The notes beneath the pieces are model-generated. The model was not told the origin of the DNA. It worked only from the letters and a program-made list of their open reading frames with translations, and ran no database searches. Shown here piece by piece: positions 1-10,437 of a DNA stretch of 64,000 bases. This stretch comes from Flavobacterium poyangense. Lineage in GTDB: Bacteria > Bacteroidota > Bacteroidia > Flavobacteriales > Flavobacteriaceae. The position numbers and the translations under genes are program-made. Location of the stretch: positions 1 to 64,000 of the forward strand of contig NZ_JAALLN010000017.1 of NCBI RefSeq assembly GCF_011751075.1. Reading direction: 5' to 3'. The first letter of the stretch is position 1; every line of letters begins with the position of its first letter.

Positions 1-3000
1 AGCGGTACTTATTATGCTGCTTTGTTAGATGCTACCACAGGTTGTCAAAGTACAGAGAGATTACAAGTTACCATTAGTGTAACCGATCCGGGTACACCAA
101 CAACGACAGACACTACACAAGATTTCTGTTTGGTAAATGCACCAACGTTTGCGAGTATTCAAACCAATCAGACTAATGTGGTTTGGTATAGTGTAGTAAC
201 AGGAGGAACCGCAATTGCACCGACTACACCTTTAACTAGCGGTACCTATTATGCTGCTTTGTTAGATGCCACCACAGGTTGTCAAAGTACAGAGAGATTA
301 CAAGTTACCATTAGCGTAACCGATCCTGGTACACCAACAACGACAGACACTACACAAGACTTCTGTTTGGTAAATGCACCAACATTTGCGAGCATTCAAA
401 CCAATCAGCCTAATGTGGTTTGGTATAGCGTTGTAACAGGAGGAACAGCAATTGCACCGACTACGCCTTTAACTAGCGGTACCTATTATGCTGCTTTATT
501 AGATTCTACCACAGGTTGTCAAAGTAATGTAAGATTACAAGTTGCGATTAGTGTAACCGATCCGGGTACACCAACAACGACAGACACTACGCAAGACTTC
601 TGTTTGGTAACTGCACCAACATTTGCGAGCATTCAAACCAATCAGGCTAATGTGGTTTGGTATAGTGTAGTAACAGGAGGAACAGCAATTGCACCGACTA
701 CACCTTTAATTAGCGGTACTTATTATGCTGCTTTATTAGATGCTACTACAGGTTGTCAAAGTACAGAGAGATTACAAGTTACCATTAGCGTAACCGATCC
801 TGGTACACCAACAACTACAGATACAACACAAGACTTCTGTTTGGTAAATGCACCAACATTTGCGAGTATTCAAACTAATCAGCCTAATGTAGTTTGGTAT
901 AGCGTTGTAACAGGAGGAACCGCTATTGCTCCGACTACCCCTTTAACCAGCGGTACTTATTATGCTGCTTTGTTAGATGCAACTACAGGTTGTCAAAGTA
1001 CAGAGAGATTACAAGTTACCATTAGCGTAACCGATCCTGGTACACCAACAACTACAGATACAACACAAGATTTCTGTTTGGTAAATGCACCAACATTCGC
1101 GAGCATTCAAACCAATCAGCCTAATGTGGTTTGGTATAGTGTAGTAACAGGAGGAACCGCTATTGCTCCGACTACCCCTTTAACCAGCGGTACTTATTAT
1201 GCTGCCTTGTTAGATGCTACCACAGGTTGTCAAAGTACAGAGAGATTACAAGTTACCATTAGCGTAACCGATCCTGGTACACCAACTACAACCGATACTA
1301 CACAAGATTTCTGTTTGGTAAATGCACCAACATTTGCGAGCATTCAAACCAATCAGGCTAATGTGGTTTGGTATAGCGTTGTAACAGGTGGAACCGCAAT
1401 TGCACCGACTACCCCTTTAACTAGTGGTACCTATTATGCTGCCTTGTTAGATGCTACCACAGATTGTCAAAGTACAGAGAGATTACAAGTTACCATTAGC
1501 GTAACCGATCCGGGTACACCAACAACTACAGATACAACACAAGATTTTTGTTTGATAAACGCACCAACATTTGCGAGCATTCAAACCAATCAGGCTAATG
1601 TGGTTTGGTATAGCGTTGTAACAGGAGGAACCGCTATTGCACCGACTACACCTTTAACTAGCGGTACTTATTATGCTGCTTTGTTAGATGCTACTACAGG
1701 TTGTCAAAGTACAGAGAGATTACAAGTTACCATTAGCGTAACCGATCCGGGTACACCAACAACGACAGACACTACACAAGATTTCTGTTTGGTAAATGCA
1801 CCAACATTTGCGAGCATTCAAACCAATCAGGCTAATGTGGTTTGGTATAGTGTAGTAACAGGAGGAACAGCAATTGCTCCGACTACACCTTTAACTAGCG
1901 GTACTTATTATGCTGCCTTGTTAGATGCTACCACAGGTTGTCAAAGTACAGAGAGATTACAAGTTACCATTAGCGTAACCGATCCGGGTACACCAACAAC
2001 TACAGATACAACACAAGATTTCTGTTTGGTAAATGCACCAACGTTTGCGAGCATTCAAACCAATCAGGCTAATGTGGTTTGGTATAGTGTAGTAACAGGA
2101 GGAACCGCTATTGCACCGACTACACCTTTAACTAGCGGTACTTATTATGCTGCTTTGTTAGATGCTACTACAGGTTGTCAAAGTACAGAGAGATTACAAG
2201 TTACCATTAACGTAACCGATCCGGGTACACCAACAACGACAGACACTACACAAGATTTCTGTCTGGTAAATGCGCCGACATTTGCGAGTATTCAGGTAAA
2301 CGAGCCAAATGTAGTTTGGTATAATGCAACTAGTGGAGGAACCGCTTTTGCACCAACAGCTGCTTTAACGAGTGGTACTTTTTACGCAGGTATTGTGGAT
2401 CCGATAACGGGTTGTGCAAGTAATACAAGATTACAAGTTACCATTAGCGTAACCGATCCAGGCACACCAACAACAACAGATACGACACAAGACTTCTGTT
2501 TGGTAAATGCACCAACATTTGCGAGTATTCAAACTAATCAGGCTAATGTGGTTTGGTATAGCGTAGCAACTGGCGGAACCGCAATTGCACCTACAACCGC
2601 TTTAACCAGTGGTACTTATTATGCTGCTTTATTAAACGCAACAACAGGCTGTCAAAGTGCTGTAAGACTGCAAGTGACCATTAGTGTAACCGATCCGGGT
2701 ACGCCAACATTGGTAACTGCAGGAACTCAAAACTTCTGTCTGGTAAATGCACCAACGTTTGCGAGCATTCAAACTACTCAGACTAATGTAGTTTGGTACA
2801 GTGTAGCTACAGGAGGAACAGCAATTGCACCTACAACTGCTTTAACAAGTGGTACTTATTATGCTGCTTTATTAGATGCTACCACGGGTTGTCAAAGTAC
2901 TGTTAGATTACAAGTAACTATTAGTGTAACCGATCCGGGTACACCAACTACAACCGATACGACACAGGATTTCTGTTTGGTAGACGCACCAACATTTGCG

Positions 3001-6000
3001 AGCATTCAAACCAATGAGACTAATGTGGTTTGGTATAGTGTTGCAACTGGCGGAACCGCAATTGCACCTACAACCGCTTTAACAAGTGGTGTTTATTACG
3101 CTGCTTTATTAAATGCTACGACAGGTTGTCAAAGTGCTGTGAGATTACAGGTTATCATTAGCGTAACGAATCCGGGCACACCAACAACGACAGATACGAC
3201 ACAAGACTTCTGTTTGGTAAATGCACCAACATTTGCGAGCATTCAAACCAATCAGGCTAATGTGGTTTGGTATAGTGTTGCAACTGGCGGAACAGCGATT
3301 GCACCGACTACAGCTTTAACTAGTGGTACTTATTATGCTGCTTTATTAAATGCTACCACAGGTTGTCAAAGTGCTGTTAGATTACAGGTTACCATTAGTG
3401 TAACCGATCCGGGTACACCAACAACGACAGATACAACACAAGACTTCTGTTTAGTAAATGCACCAACGTTTGCCAGTATTCAAACGAATGAGACTAATGT
3501 AGTTTGGTACAGTGTAGCAACAGGAGGAACAGCGATTGCTCCGGCAACAGCTTTAACGAGCGGTACTTATTATGCTGCTTTATTAGATGGAGCTACAGGC
3601 TGTCAAAGTGCTGTGAGATTACAAGTTGCCATTAGTGTAACCGACCCAGGTACACCAACGCTAGTAAATGCAGGAACTCAAAACTTCTGTTTAATAAATG
3701 CACCAACGTTTGCCAGTATCCAAACCACTCAACCTAATGTAGTTTGGTACAGTACTGCAACAGGTGGTACTGCCATTGCACCGACAACAGCTTTAACTAG
3801 CGGTACTTATTATGCTGCTTTATTAAATGCTACCACAGGTTGTCAAAGTGCTGTTAGATTACAAGTTACCATTAGTGTAACTGATCCGGGTACACCAACA
3901 TTGGTAAATGCAGGAACTCAAAACTTCTGTTTGATAAATGCGCCAACGTTTGCGAGCATTCAAACTACTCAGACTAATGTAGTTTGGTATAGTGTAGCAA
4001 CTGGCGGAACTGCGATTGCTCCGACAACAGCTTTAACGAGTGGTACTTATTATGCTGCTTTATTAAATGCTACGACAGGTTGTCAAAGTGCTGTGAGATT
4101 ACAAGTTACAGTTAGTGTAACCGATCCGGGGACACCAACTACGACAGATACAACACAAGATTTCTGTTTGATCAATGCACCAACATTTGCGAGCATTCAA
4201 ACGAATCAGGCTAATGTAGTTTGGTACAGTGTAGCAACAGGGGGAACAGCGATTGCTCCGGCAACAGCTTTAACGAGCGGTACTTATTATGCTGCTTTGT
4301 TAGATGCAACTACAGGTTGTCAAAGTGCTGTTAGATTACAAGTTACCATCAGTGTAACTGATCCGGGCACACCTACATTAGTAAATGCGGGTACTCAAAA
4401 CTTCTGTTTGGTAAATGCACCAACATTTGCGAGCATTCAAACTACTCAAACTAATGTCGTTTGGTACAGTGCTGCAACAGGAGGTACTGCCATTGCGCCT
4501 ACAACCGCTTTAACCAGCGGTATTTATTACGCTGCTTTGGTAAATGCTACAACAGGTTGTCAAAGTGCTGTAAGACTGCAGGTGACCATTAGTGTAACCG
4601 ATCCGGGTACGCCAACATTGGTAAATGCAGGAACTCAAAACTTCTGTTTGGTAAATGCACCAACGTTTGCAAGTATTCAAACTACTCAGACTAATGTAGT
4701 TTGGTATAATGCAGCAACTGGCGGAACAGCGATTGCTCCGACAACTGCTTTAACCAGTGGTACTTATTATGCTGCTTTGTTAGATGCAACTACAGGTTGT
4801 CAAAGTGCTGTTAGATTACAAGTTGCCGTTAGTGTAACCGATCCCGGCACACCAACAACGACAGATACAACACAGGATTTCTGTTTGATCAATGCACCAA
4901 CTTTTGCCAGTATTCAAACGAATCAGGCTAATGTAGTTTGGTACAGCGTTGCAACAGGAGGTACTGCCATTGCTCCGGCAACCGCTTTAACCAGTGGTAC
5001 TTATTATGCTGCTTTGTTAGATGCTACAACAGGTTGTCAAAGTAATGTAAGATTACAAGTTACGATTAGTGTAACCGATCCGGGAACACCAACATTAGTA
5101 AATGCAGGAACTCAGGACTTCTGTTTGATCAATGCGCCAACTTTTGCAAGCATTCAAACTACTCAGACTAATGTAGTTTGGTACAGTGCTGCAACAGGAG
5201 GTACTGCGATTGCACCTACAACCGCTTTAACTAGTGGTACTTATTATGCTGCTTTAGTAAATGCTACAACAGGTTGTCAAAGTGCTGTGAGATTACAAGT
5301 GACTATTAGTGTAACCGATCCGGGTACACCAACATTAGTAAATGCGGGAACTCAGAACTTCTGTTTGATCAATGCGCCAACGTTTGTGAGCATTCAAACT
5401 ACTCAGACTAATGTAGTTTGGTACAGTGCTGCAACAGGAGGTACTGCCATTGCACCGACCACAGCTTTAACCAGTGGTACTTATTACGCTGCTTTGGTAA
5501 ATGCCACCACGGGTTGTCAAAGTGCTGTGAGATTACAAGTTGCCGTTAGCGTAACCGATCCGGCCACGCCAACTACAACAGATACGACACAAGATTTCTG
5601 TTTGGTAAATGCACCAACGTTTGCGAGCATTCAGACAAACGAAGCAAATGTGGTTTGGTATAGCACTGCAACTGGCGGAACAGTTATAGCACCAACAACA
5701 GTTTTAACCAGTGGTGTATATTATGGAGCTGTAAAAGATCCGGCAACAGGTTGCGAAAGCAGTGTGAGATTGTTAGTTACGATTACAATTGGAAATCCGG
5801 CAAACCCGACAACTACAGATACCACACAAGATTTCTGTTCGGTAAATGCTCCGACAGTTGCCAATATTCAGGTAAATGAAGCTAATGTAGTTTGGTACAG
5901 CACTGCAACAGGCGGAACAGCAATTGCTCCAACAACGGCTCTGACAACAGGAGTTTACTATGAAAACATTATTGACCCGGTAACAGGTTGCGAAAGCCCA

Positions 6001-6490
6001 ACTCGTTTGATGGTTACAGTTACTATAGTTAACCCAAGTGCAACGCCAACTACAAGTGCAGGAACGCAAAACTTCTGTACATTAAGTGCGGCAACAGTTG
6101 CTAACATCCAGGTAAATGAAGCTAATGTAGTTTGGTACAGCACTGCAACAGGAGGCACAGTACTTCCATCAACAACAGCTTTAGTAACCGGTACCTATTA
6201 TGGAGCAGTTTCAAGCGCAATTGGATGCGAGAATTCGCTAAGATTAGCAGTTGTGGTAAATGTTAATGCGCCAGATATAGTGACAACACCAAGTACAGCA
6301 CAAAAATTCTGCTTATCAAAAGCACCAACAGTATCAGATATAGTGGTAAACGAGCCTAATGTAGTTTGGTACAGTACCGCGACGGGCGGAACAGCCTTAG
6401 CGGCAAACACACCACTTGTAGCTGGAACGTACTATGCAACAGCGCTAAACAATACAACGAATGGTTGTGATAGTGCTGCCAGATTAGCAA
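1..6490 (+). repeat. Tandem array of about 27 coding repeats, 237/240 bp each
   Basis: The word GGTTGTCAAAG recurs at 40, 277 and 514, giving an exact 237-bp period. Two unit types are seen: type A joins units through TTTDTTQDFC and carries QTNQ or QTNE; type B joins through TLVNAGTQNFC, carries QTTQ and is one codon longer. Units 1-9 are almost identical; units from the tenth onward are progressively more diverged and the last three (from about 5780) differ most. Coding, in frame throughout. Confidence 0.95.
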
Positions 6491-7404
6491 TAACTGTTTC
6501 TTTTGAAAATGATGCTTTAGTACAATTGGTGTCAACAGACGATACACCATGTGTTTTCCAAAATGTAACGTATTCAATAGCAAATGGAAAATCAAATTAT
6601 GTTTGGTCAATTACCAACGGAACAATTACTAATGGCGGAGGAAACGCAGACGGATCTGTAACAGTTTCATGGTCTGATATTGGTCCGGGTACAGTTTCTG
6701 TCACTTATATTAATACTTGTGACGAAACAACAACTAAAACATTAAACGTTACAGTTGCTACATGTTCAGATCTAACGATTACGAATACAGTAAATAATCC
6801 AAGACCTAATTTTGGTGATCAGGTAACCTTTACAGTAACAGTAAACAATGTTGGAGAAGGTAGTTTTATAAATACAATAGTTAGTGATTTATTGCCTAGT
6901 GGTTATGATTTAGTTAGTGCTTCTACCACTTCAGGTTCTTATAATAACGCAACACAGCTTTGGACAATTCCAACTTTAAATGCCGGACAAAGTGTTACGT
7001 TAACTATAGTAGCCGAAGTATTATCAAGCGGTAATTATCTAAATGTGGCAACTATAGAAATCTCGACTCCGTTAGATGTTGATGCATCAAACAATTCAGC
7101 TTCGGTTTCTGTTGAACCAATATGTTTAACAGTTTACAATGAATTTACTCCAAATAATGATGGGGCAAACGACTTGTTCAGAATCGATTGTATCGAAACA
7201 CATCCAAACAACGAGTTAAAAGTTTTCAATAGATACGGCGCATTAGTGTACAAAAAAGTACATTATGAAAACAATTGGGACGGAACTGCGAACGTTTCCG
7301 GGGTTGTTAATAAAGGAGATATGTTGCCAACAGGTACTTATTTCTATGTAATAGACACTGGAGACGGAACGATTAAAAAAGGCTGGTTATCTATTATGAG
7401 ATAA
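1..7404 (+). CDS. Giant repetitive T9SS-secreted adhesin, 3' part (5' end outside the window)
   Basis: The reading frame is open from base 1, so the start lies upstream; the TTG at 22 is not a start. At least 2,467 residues are visible. The body is 27 complete Ig-like units of 79-80 residues (237 or 240 bp), each with a Cys in FCLVNAPTF and another in TGCQS, the core NVVWY, ATGGTA and SGTYYAAL; the style fits the Ig_7 (CHU_C-associated) family. After about base 6500 come a PKD-like stretch, a DUF11-like domain (FGDQVTFTVTVNN) and an approximately 90-residue C-terminal domain starting NEFTPNNDGANDLF and ending KKGWLSIMR, which is the gliding-motility type B signal for type IX secretion. The protein is therefore inferred to be exported and held at the cell surface as an adhesin. 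The two genes that follow encode likely secretion partners. Exact ligand and full length are unknown. Confidence 0.93.
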   Translation, partial: SGTYYAALLDATTGCQSTERLQVTISVTDPGTPTTTDTTQDFCLVNAPTFASIQTNQTNVVWYSVVTGGTAIAPTTPLTSGTYYAALLDATTGCQSTERLQVTISVTDPGTPTTTDTTQDFCLVNAPTFASIQTNQPNVVWYSVVTGGTAIAPTTPLTSGTYYAALLDSTTGCQSNVRLQVAISVTDPGTPTTTDTTQDFCLVTAPTFASIQTNQANVVWYSVVTGGTAIAPTTPLISGTYYAALLDATTGCQSTERLQVTISVTDPGTPTTTDTTQDFCLVNAPTFASIQTNQPNVVWYSVVTGGTAIAPTTPLTSGTYYAALLDATTGCQSTERLQVTISVTDPGTPTTTDTTQDFCLVNAPTFASIQTNQPNVVWYSVVTGGTAIAPTTPLTSGTYYAALLDATTGCQSTERLQVTISVTDPGTPTTTDTTQDFCLVNAPTFASIQTNQANVVWYSVVTGGTAIAPTTPLTSGTYYAALLDATTDCQSTERLQVTISVTDPGTPTTTDTTQDFCLINAPTFASIQTNQANVVWYSVVTGGTAIAPTTPLTSGTYYAALLDATTGCQSTERLQVTISVTDPGTPTTTDTTQDFCLVNAPTFASIQTNQANVVWYSVVTGGTAIAPTTPLTSGTYYAALLDATTGCQSTERLQVTISVTDPGTPTTTDTTQDFCLVNAPTFASIQTNQANVVWYSVVTGGTAIAPTTPLTSGTYYAALLDATTGCQSTERLQVTINVTDPGTPTTTDTTQDFCLVNAPTFASIQVNEPNVVWYNATSGGTAFAPTAALTSGTFYAGIVDPITGCASNTRLQVTISVTDPGTPTTTDTTQDFCLVNAPTFASIQTNQANVVWYSVATGGTAIAPTTALTSGTYYAALLNATTGCQSAVRLQVTISVTDPGTPTLVTAGTQNFCLVNAPTFASIQTTQTNVVWYSVATGGTAIAPTTALTSGTYYAALLDATTGCQSTVRLQVTISVTDPGTPTTTDTTQDFCLVDAPTFASIQTNETNVVWYSVATGGTAIAPTTALTSGVYYAALLNATTGCQSAVRLQVIISVTNPGTPTTTDTTQDFCLVNAPTFASIQTNQANVVWYSVATGGTAIAPTTALTSGTYYAALLNATTGCQSAVRLQVTISVTDPGTPTTTDTTQDFCLVNAPTFASIQTNETNVVWYSVATGGTAIAPATALTSGTYYAALLDGATGCQSAVRLQVAISVTDPGTPTLVNAGTQNFCLINAPTFASIQTTQPNVVWYSTATGGTAIAPTTALTSGTYYAALLNATTGCQSAVRLQVTISVTDPGTPTLVNAGTQNFCLINAPTFASIQTTQTNVVWYSVATGGTAIAPTTALTSGTYYAALLNATTGCQSAVRLQVTVSVTDPGTPTTTDTTQDFCLINAPTFASIQTNQANVVWYSVATGGTAIAPATALTSGTYYAALLDATTGCQSAVRLQVTISVTDPGTPTLVNAGTQNFCLVNAPTFASIQTTQTNVVWYSAATGGTAIAPTTALTSGIYYAALVNATTGCQSAVRLQVTISVTDPGTPTLVNAGTQNFCLVNAPTFASIQTTQTNVVWYNAATGGTAIAPTTALTSGTYYAALLDATTGCQSAVRLQVAVSVTDPGTPTTTDTTQDFCLINAPTFASIQTNQANVVWYSVATGGTAIAPATALTSGTYYAALLDATTGCQSNVRLQVTISVTDPGTPTLVNAGTQDFCLINAPTFASIQTTQTNVVWYSAATGGTAIAPTTALTSGTYYAALVNATTGCQSAVRLQVTISVTDPGTPTLVNAGTQNFCLINAPTFVSIQTTQTNVVWYSAATGGTAIAPTTALTSGTYYAALVNATTGCQSAVRLQVAVSVTDPATPTTTDTTQDFCLVNAPTFASIQTNEANVVWYSTATGGTVIAPTTVLTSGVYYGAVKDPATGCESSVRLLVTITIGNPANPTTTDTTQDFCSVNAPTVANIQVNEANVVWYSTATGGTAIAPTTALTTGVYYENIIDPVTGCESPTRLMVTVTIVNPSATPTTSAGTQNFCTLSAATVANIQVNEANVVWYSTATGGTVLPSTTALVTGTYYGAVSSAIGCENSLRLAVVVNVNAPDIVTTPSTAQKFCLSKAPTVSDIVVNEPNVVWYSTATGGTALAANTPLVAGTYYATALNNTTNGCDSAARLAITVSFENDALVQLVSTDDTPCVFQNVTYSIANGKSNYVWSITNGTITNGGGNADGSVTVSWSDIGPGTVSVTYINTCDETTTKTLNVTVATCSDLTITNTVNNPRPNFGDQVTFTVTVNNVGEGSFINTIVSDLLPSGYDLVSASTTSGSYNNATQLWTIPTLNAGQSVTLTIVAEVLSSGNYLNVATIEISTPLDVDASNNSASVSVEPICLTVYNEFTPNNDGANDLFRIDCIETHPNNELKVFNRYGALVYKKVHYENNWDGTANVSGVVNKGDMLPTGTYFYVIDTGDGTIKKGWLSIMR

Positions 7405-7447
7405 GCTTCGATTAATCATCTAATTAATTAACTAAATAAGTATCGTT

Positions 7448-8380
7448 ATGAAACTATATATAAAATTATTAGAAACGTATTTCATTCTAATATGTTCTTT
7501 TATTACATTTTGTGCGAGCGCACAACAGGATCCACAGTACACACAATATATGTACAACACTATGGCGATAAATCCGGCTTATGCCGGATCTACCGGAACT
7601 TTAGAAGCAACACTTTTGCATCGTTCGCAATGGGTTGGAATTTCCGGTGCTCCGGAAACACAATCGTTTTCTGCTCACATGCCACTTCGAAACGAGAAAA
7701 TTGGTGTAGGGTTAAGTGTCGTAAATGACAAAATTGGCCCTTCAAACGAATTGTATCTTGATGGAAACTTCTCTTATTCATTACCATTGGGTTATGAAAA
7801 AAGATTAGCATTTGGTTTGAAAGCAGGTTTTAGAATGTTGGATATAGATTGGTCTAAAGGGAGATTTTATGACAATAATGATGTTTTGTTAAATCAAAAT
7901 ATTAGCAACCAGATGAAACTGGCAGTTGGAGCGGGAGTTTATTACTACACCGACAAATGGTATGTTGGATTTTCAGTTCCAAGCTTCATTCAGAATGATT
8001 ATTACGATGATGTACAGGAATCGATAGAGTATGATCGTTTGCATTATTATTTAGTGGGAGGATATGTATTTGACTTAAGTCCTAATTTAAAATTTAAACC
8101 GGCATTTTTAGTAAAAGCAGTAAATGGAGCTCCACTTACTGCTGATGTGTCGGCGAATTTTATGATTGCGGAAAAATTTGTAGTTGGAGCTGCCTACAGA
8201 ACAGATGATTCTGTTAGTATATTGGCTGGTTTTCAAATTTCAAAAAGCTTTTACCTTGGCTATGCTTTTGATTACACGGTTAGCCAGTTAAACAAGTACA
8301 ACGATGGTACACATGAATTTATTCTGCGTTATCAGTTTACTAAAAGTCAAAGTAAAATTAAATCTCCTAGATTCTTCTAA
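7448..8380 (+). CDS. PorP/SprF-like type IX secretion system membrane protein
   Basis: 310 residues with an N-terminal signal peptide ending near CASAQQDPQYTQYMYN, followed by AINPAYAGS, which is the hallmark start of the PorP/SprF family (TIGR03519). The rest alternates short beta-strand-like segments as expected for an outer-membrane barrel. In Flavobacterium johnsoniae SprF is needed to secrete the adhesin SprB, and SprF-like genes commonly sit just downstream of substrates with type B C-terminal domains. The gene starts 43 bp after the adhesin and ends 2 bp before the OmpA gene, so the three are probably cotranscribed. The specific role for this adhesin is inferred from position. Confidence 0.9.
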   Translation: MKLYIKLLETYFILICSFITFCASAQQDPQYTQYMYNTMAINPAYAGSTGTLEATLLHRSQWVGISGAPETQSFSAHMPLRNEKIGVGLSVVNDKIGPSNELYLDGNFSYSLPLGYEKRLAFGLKAGFRMLDIDWSKGRFYDNNDVLLNQNISNQMKLAVGAGVYYYTDKWYVGFSVPSFIQNDYYDDVQESIEYDRLHYYLVGGYVFDLSPNLKFKPAFLVKAVNGAPLTADVSANFMIAEKFVVGAAYRTDDSVSILAGFQISKSFYLGYAFDYTVSQLNKYNDGTHEFILRYQFTKSQSKIKSPRFF

Positions 8381-8382
8381 AA

Positions 8383-10326
8383 ATGAAGCTTATGAAAAAA
8401 TTGTATATCCTAAGTTTATTCGTGAGTTTTACGGTTAGTTTTGCTCAAACGAATTTAAAGAAAGCGGACGCGCTGTTTAAAAACTTTTCTTATTTAGACG
8501 CTTCAAAAGCCTATGAGGAATGTTTGCAAAACATCAAGAGTCCTTCAGCACAAACTTTAAAGAATGCTGCCGATTCGTATTATTTTAATTCTGACGCAAG
8601 AAATGCCCTCAAGTGGTACAGGAAATTATACGAAGTACAAGGCAATAATCTAACAGATATTTACTATCTCCGGTACATTCAATCTATGAAAGCTGTCATG
8701 GATTATGATGAGGCAGACAGAGTAACCAAAGAATATTTAAATAAAAAAGGAGATCAGAAAGAAATCAAACGATATGTGACTCAGAAAACCCAAATGGACA
8801 GTCTGGCTAAAGCGAAATCTCTTTACAGCATTAGAAATTTAGATATTAATACCAGTAAATCTGATTTTGGAGCCACTTACTTTGTAGATAAAATAGTATT
8901 CTCTTCTGCCAGAGACACCACAAAATTTGGTGAGAAGCTGTACAGTTGGAACAATCAGCCCTTTCTGAATTTGTATATGGCCGACAAAAATCCTGCTGAT
9001 GGAAGTTTGTTTAACGAAACAGTATTTCTGGCTAACGTAATGACTAAATATCATGAAGCGACAGCCACTTTTGACAGTAGTGGAAAAACAATTTACTATT
9101 CGACAAATATTGTAAAGAAAAACAAACTGGTTGTTGATGAAAACAAAATCAACAATTTTCAAATTATCGAGGGAAAAATAGTCAATAATAAATTAGAGAA
9201 TCCGCAAAAAGTGTTTTTTGACAGTGATGACTATTCTGTTGGGCATCCTTCTTTAAGTGATGACGGACAGTTGCTTTTCTTTGCCTCAGATATGCAGGGT
9301 GGATATGGAGAAACAGATTTGTATTATGTAAAAATTGCAGCCGATGGTACAATGAGTTCTCCTGTAAATTTAGGACCAAAAATTAACACAATAGGAAATG
9401 AAGTTTTTCCTTTTTTTAGAAACGGGGTTCTTTATTTTTCTTCAGACGGACATTATGGTTGGGGAGATTTGGATATTTATGAAAGTAAAATGTTTTCAGA
9501 CGGAAGTTTTTCAACACCCAGAAATCTGGGAGCTCCCATAAACAGTAACAAAGATGATTTTTCTTTTATCATTGATAAGGCCGGTGAAATGGGTTACATC
9601 TCTTCCAATAGAGAAGGAGGAAAAGGAGACGACGATATTTACTCTTTTACAAAAGGACAACCAATTTGCAACCAATCGATATCCGGTCTGGCAGTAGACA
9701 GAAAAACCAAATTGCCGCTTGAAGATGTTGTAATTACGGCTTACAATCCGTATAGTGAAGTGCTGGGGGAGACAAAAACCAATTATGAAGGGAAGTATGC
9801 AATAGAAGTTCCCTGCAAAAAAAATGTCAAATTGGTTGCCTCAAAAATGAACTATAGTAGTGATGAAAAAACAGTTGAAACTACAAATGTAAACGGAGGA
9901 GAAATCAAAGATGTTAATTTTGAACTTAGTAATTACGACGACTTGGTAGTGAAGAAAAAAGGAGTTGAAAAAGTAGATGTAAAACCAATCTATTTTGATT
10001 ATGATAAGTACGATATTACACCTTTGGCAATAGAAGAACTTACTAAGGTTGTATTTATCATGCAAAAATTCCCTAAGATTCGTATCAAGATAGAGTCGCA
10101 CACCGATTCTCGTGGAAAGGATGCATACAATATGGTACTTTCAGATAAGAGAGCCAAATCTACCCAGAATTATATTATATCTCAGGGTATTGATGCTTCC
10201 CGTATAGAAAGTGCAATAGGTTATGGGGAAAGCAGATTAATTAACAGATGTAAAAACGGAGTAAAATGTACAGAAGCGGAACATTTATTAAACAGACGCT
10301 CTGATTTTATCATTATCCAGAAATAG
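8383..10326 (+). CDS. OmpA-family protein with TPR, PD40 and peptidoglycan-binding domains
   Basis: 647 residues. A signal peptide (LFVSFTVSFAQ) is followed by a TPR-like helical region (about 25-130), WD40-like PD40 repeats (about 160-420, e.g. SLSDDGQLLFFASD and GDLDIYESK), a carboxypeptidase-regulatory-like beta sandwich (about 430-510) and a C-terminal OmpA domain (about 530-645) with YFDYDKYDIT, HTDSRG and NRRSDFII. It should sit in the outer membrane or periplasm and grip peptidoglycan. This architecture is a regular companion of PorP/SprF genes in Flavobacteria. The start at 8383 could equally be the ATG three codons later; both precede the same signal peptide. Confidence 0.88.
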   Translation: MKLMKKLYILSLFVSFTVSFAQTNLKKADALFKNFSYLDASKAYEECLQNIKSPSAQTLKNAADSYYFNSDARNALKWYRKLYEVQGNNLTDIYYLRYIQSMKAVMDYDEADRVTKEYLNKKGDQKEIKRYVTQKTQMDSLAKAKSLYSIRNLDINTSKSDFGATYFVDKIVFSSARDTTKFGEKLYSWNNQPFLNLYMADKNPADGSLFNETVFLANVMTKYHEATATFDSSGKTIYYSTNIVKKNKLVVDENKINNFQIIEGKIVNNKLENPQKVFFDSDDYSVGHPSLSDDGQLLFFASDMQGGYGETDLYYVKIAADGTMSSPVNLGPKINTIGNEVFPFFRNGVLYFSSDGHYGWGDLDIYESKMFSDGSFSTPRNLGAPINSNKDDFSFIIDKAGEMGYISSNREGGKGDDDIYSFTKGQPICNQSISGLAVDRKTKLPLEDVVITAYNPYSEVLGETKTNYEGKYAIEVPCKKNVKLVASKMNYSSDEKTVETTNVNGGEIKDVNFELSNYDDLVVKKKGVEKVDVKPIYFDYDKYDITPLAIEELTKVVFIMQKFPKIRIKIESHTDSRGKDAYNMVLSDKRAKSTQNYIISQGIDASRIESAIGYGESRLINRCKNGVKCTEAEHLLNRRSDFIIIQK

Positions 10327-10437
10327 TTTTGTATTTCTTTAGGAATATTTTAATTAGTAGCCTGAAAATGCAAAACGAAGATACCATTGGAAGTTGGTTT
10401 TTATTAATTCTTTTTTTAAGAATGATGGACAAGAAGG

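Noticed and set aside
22..24. TTG at 22 as start of the adhesin
   Set aside because: The frame is open to base 1 and the sequence before it (SGTYYAA) is part of a repeat unit; the gene begins outside the window.
1..6490. CRISPR array from regular repeats
   Set aside because: The repeats are 237-240 bp, contiguous, coding and without spacers. The 7-bp array at 60681 has no spacers either.
5773..6610. Antisense frames of 66-98 codons within the adhesin repeats
   Set aside because: They mirror the repeat codon pattern of the sense gene and have no signals or family features.
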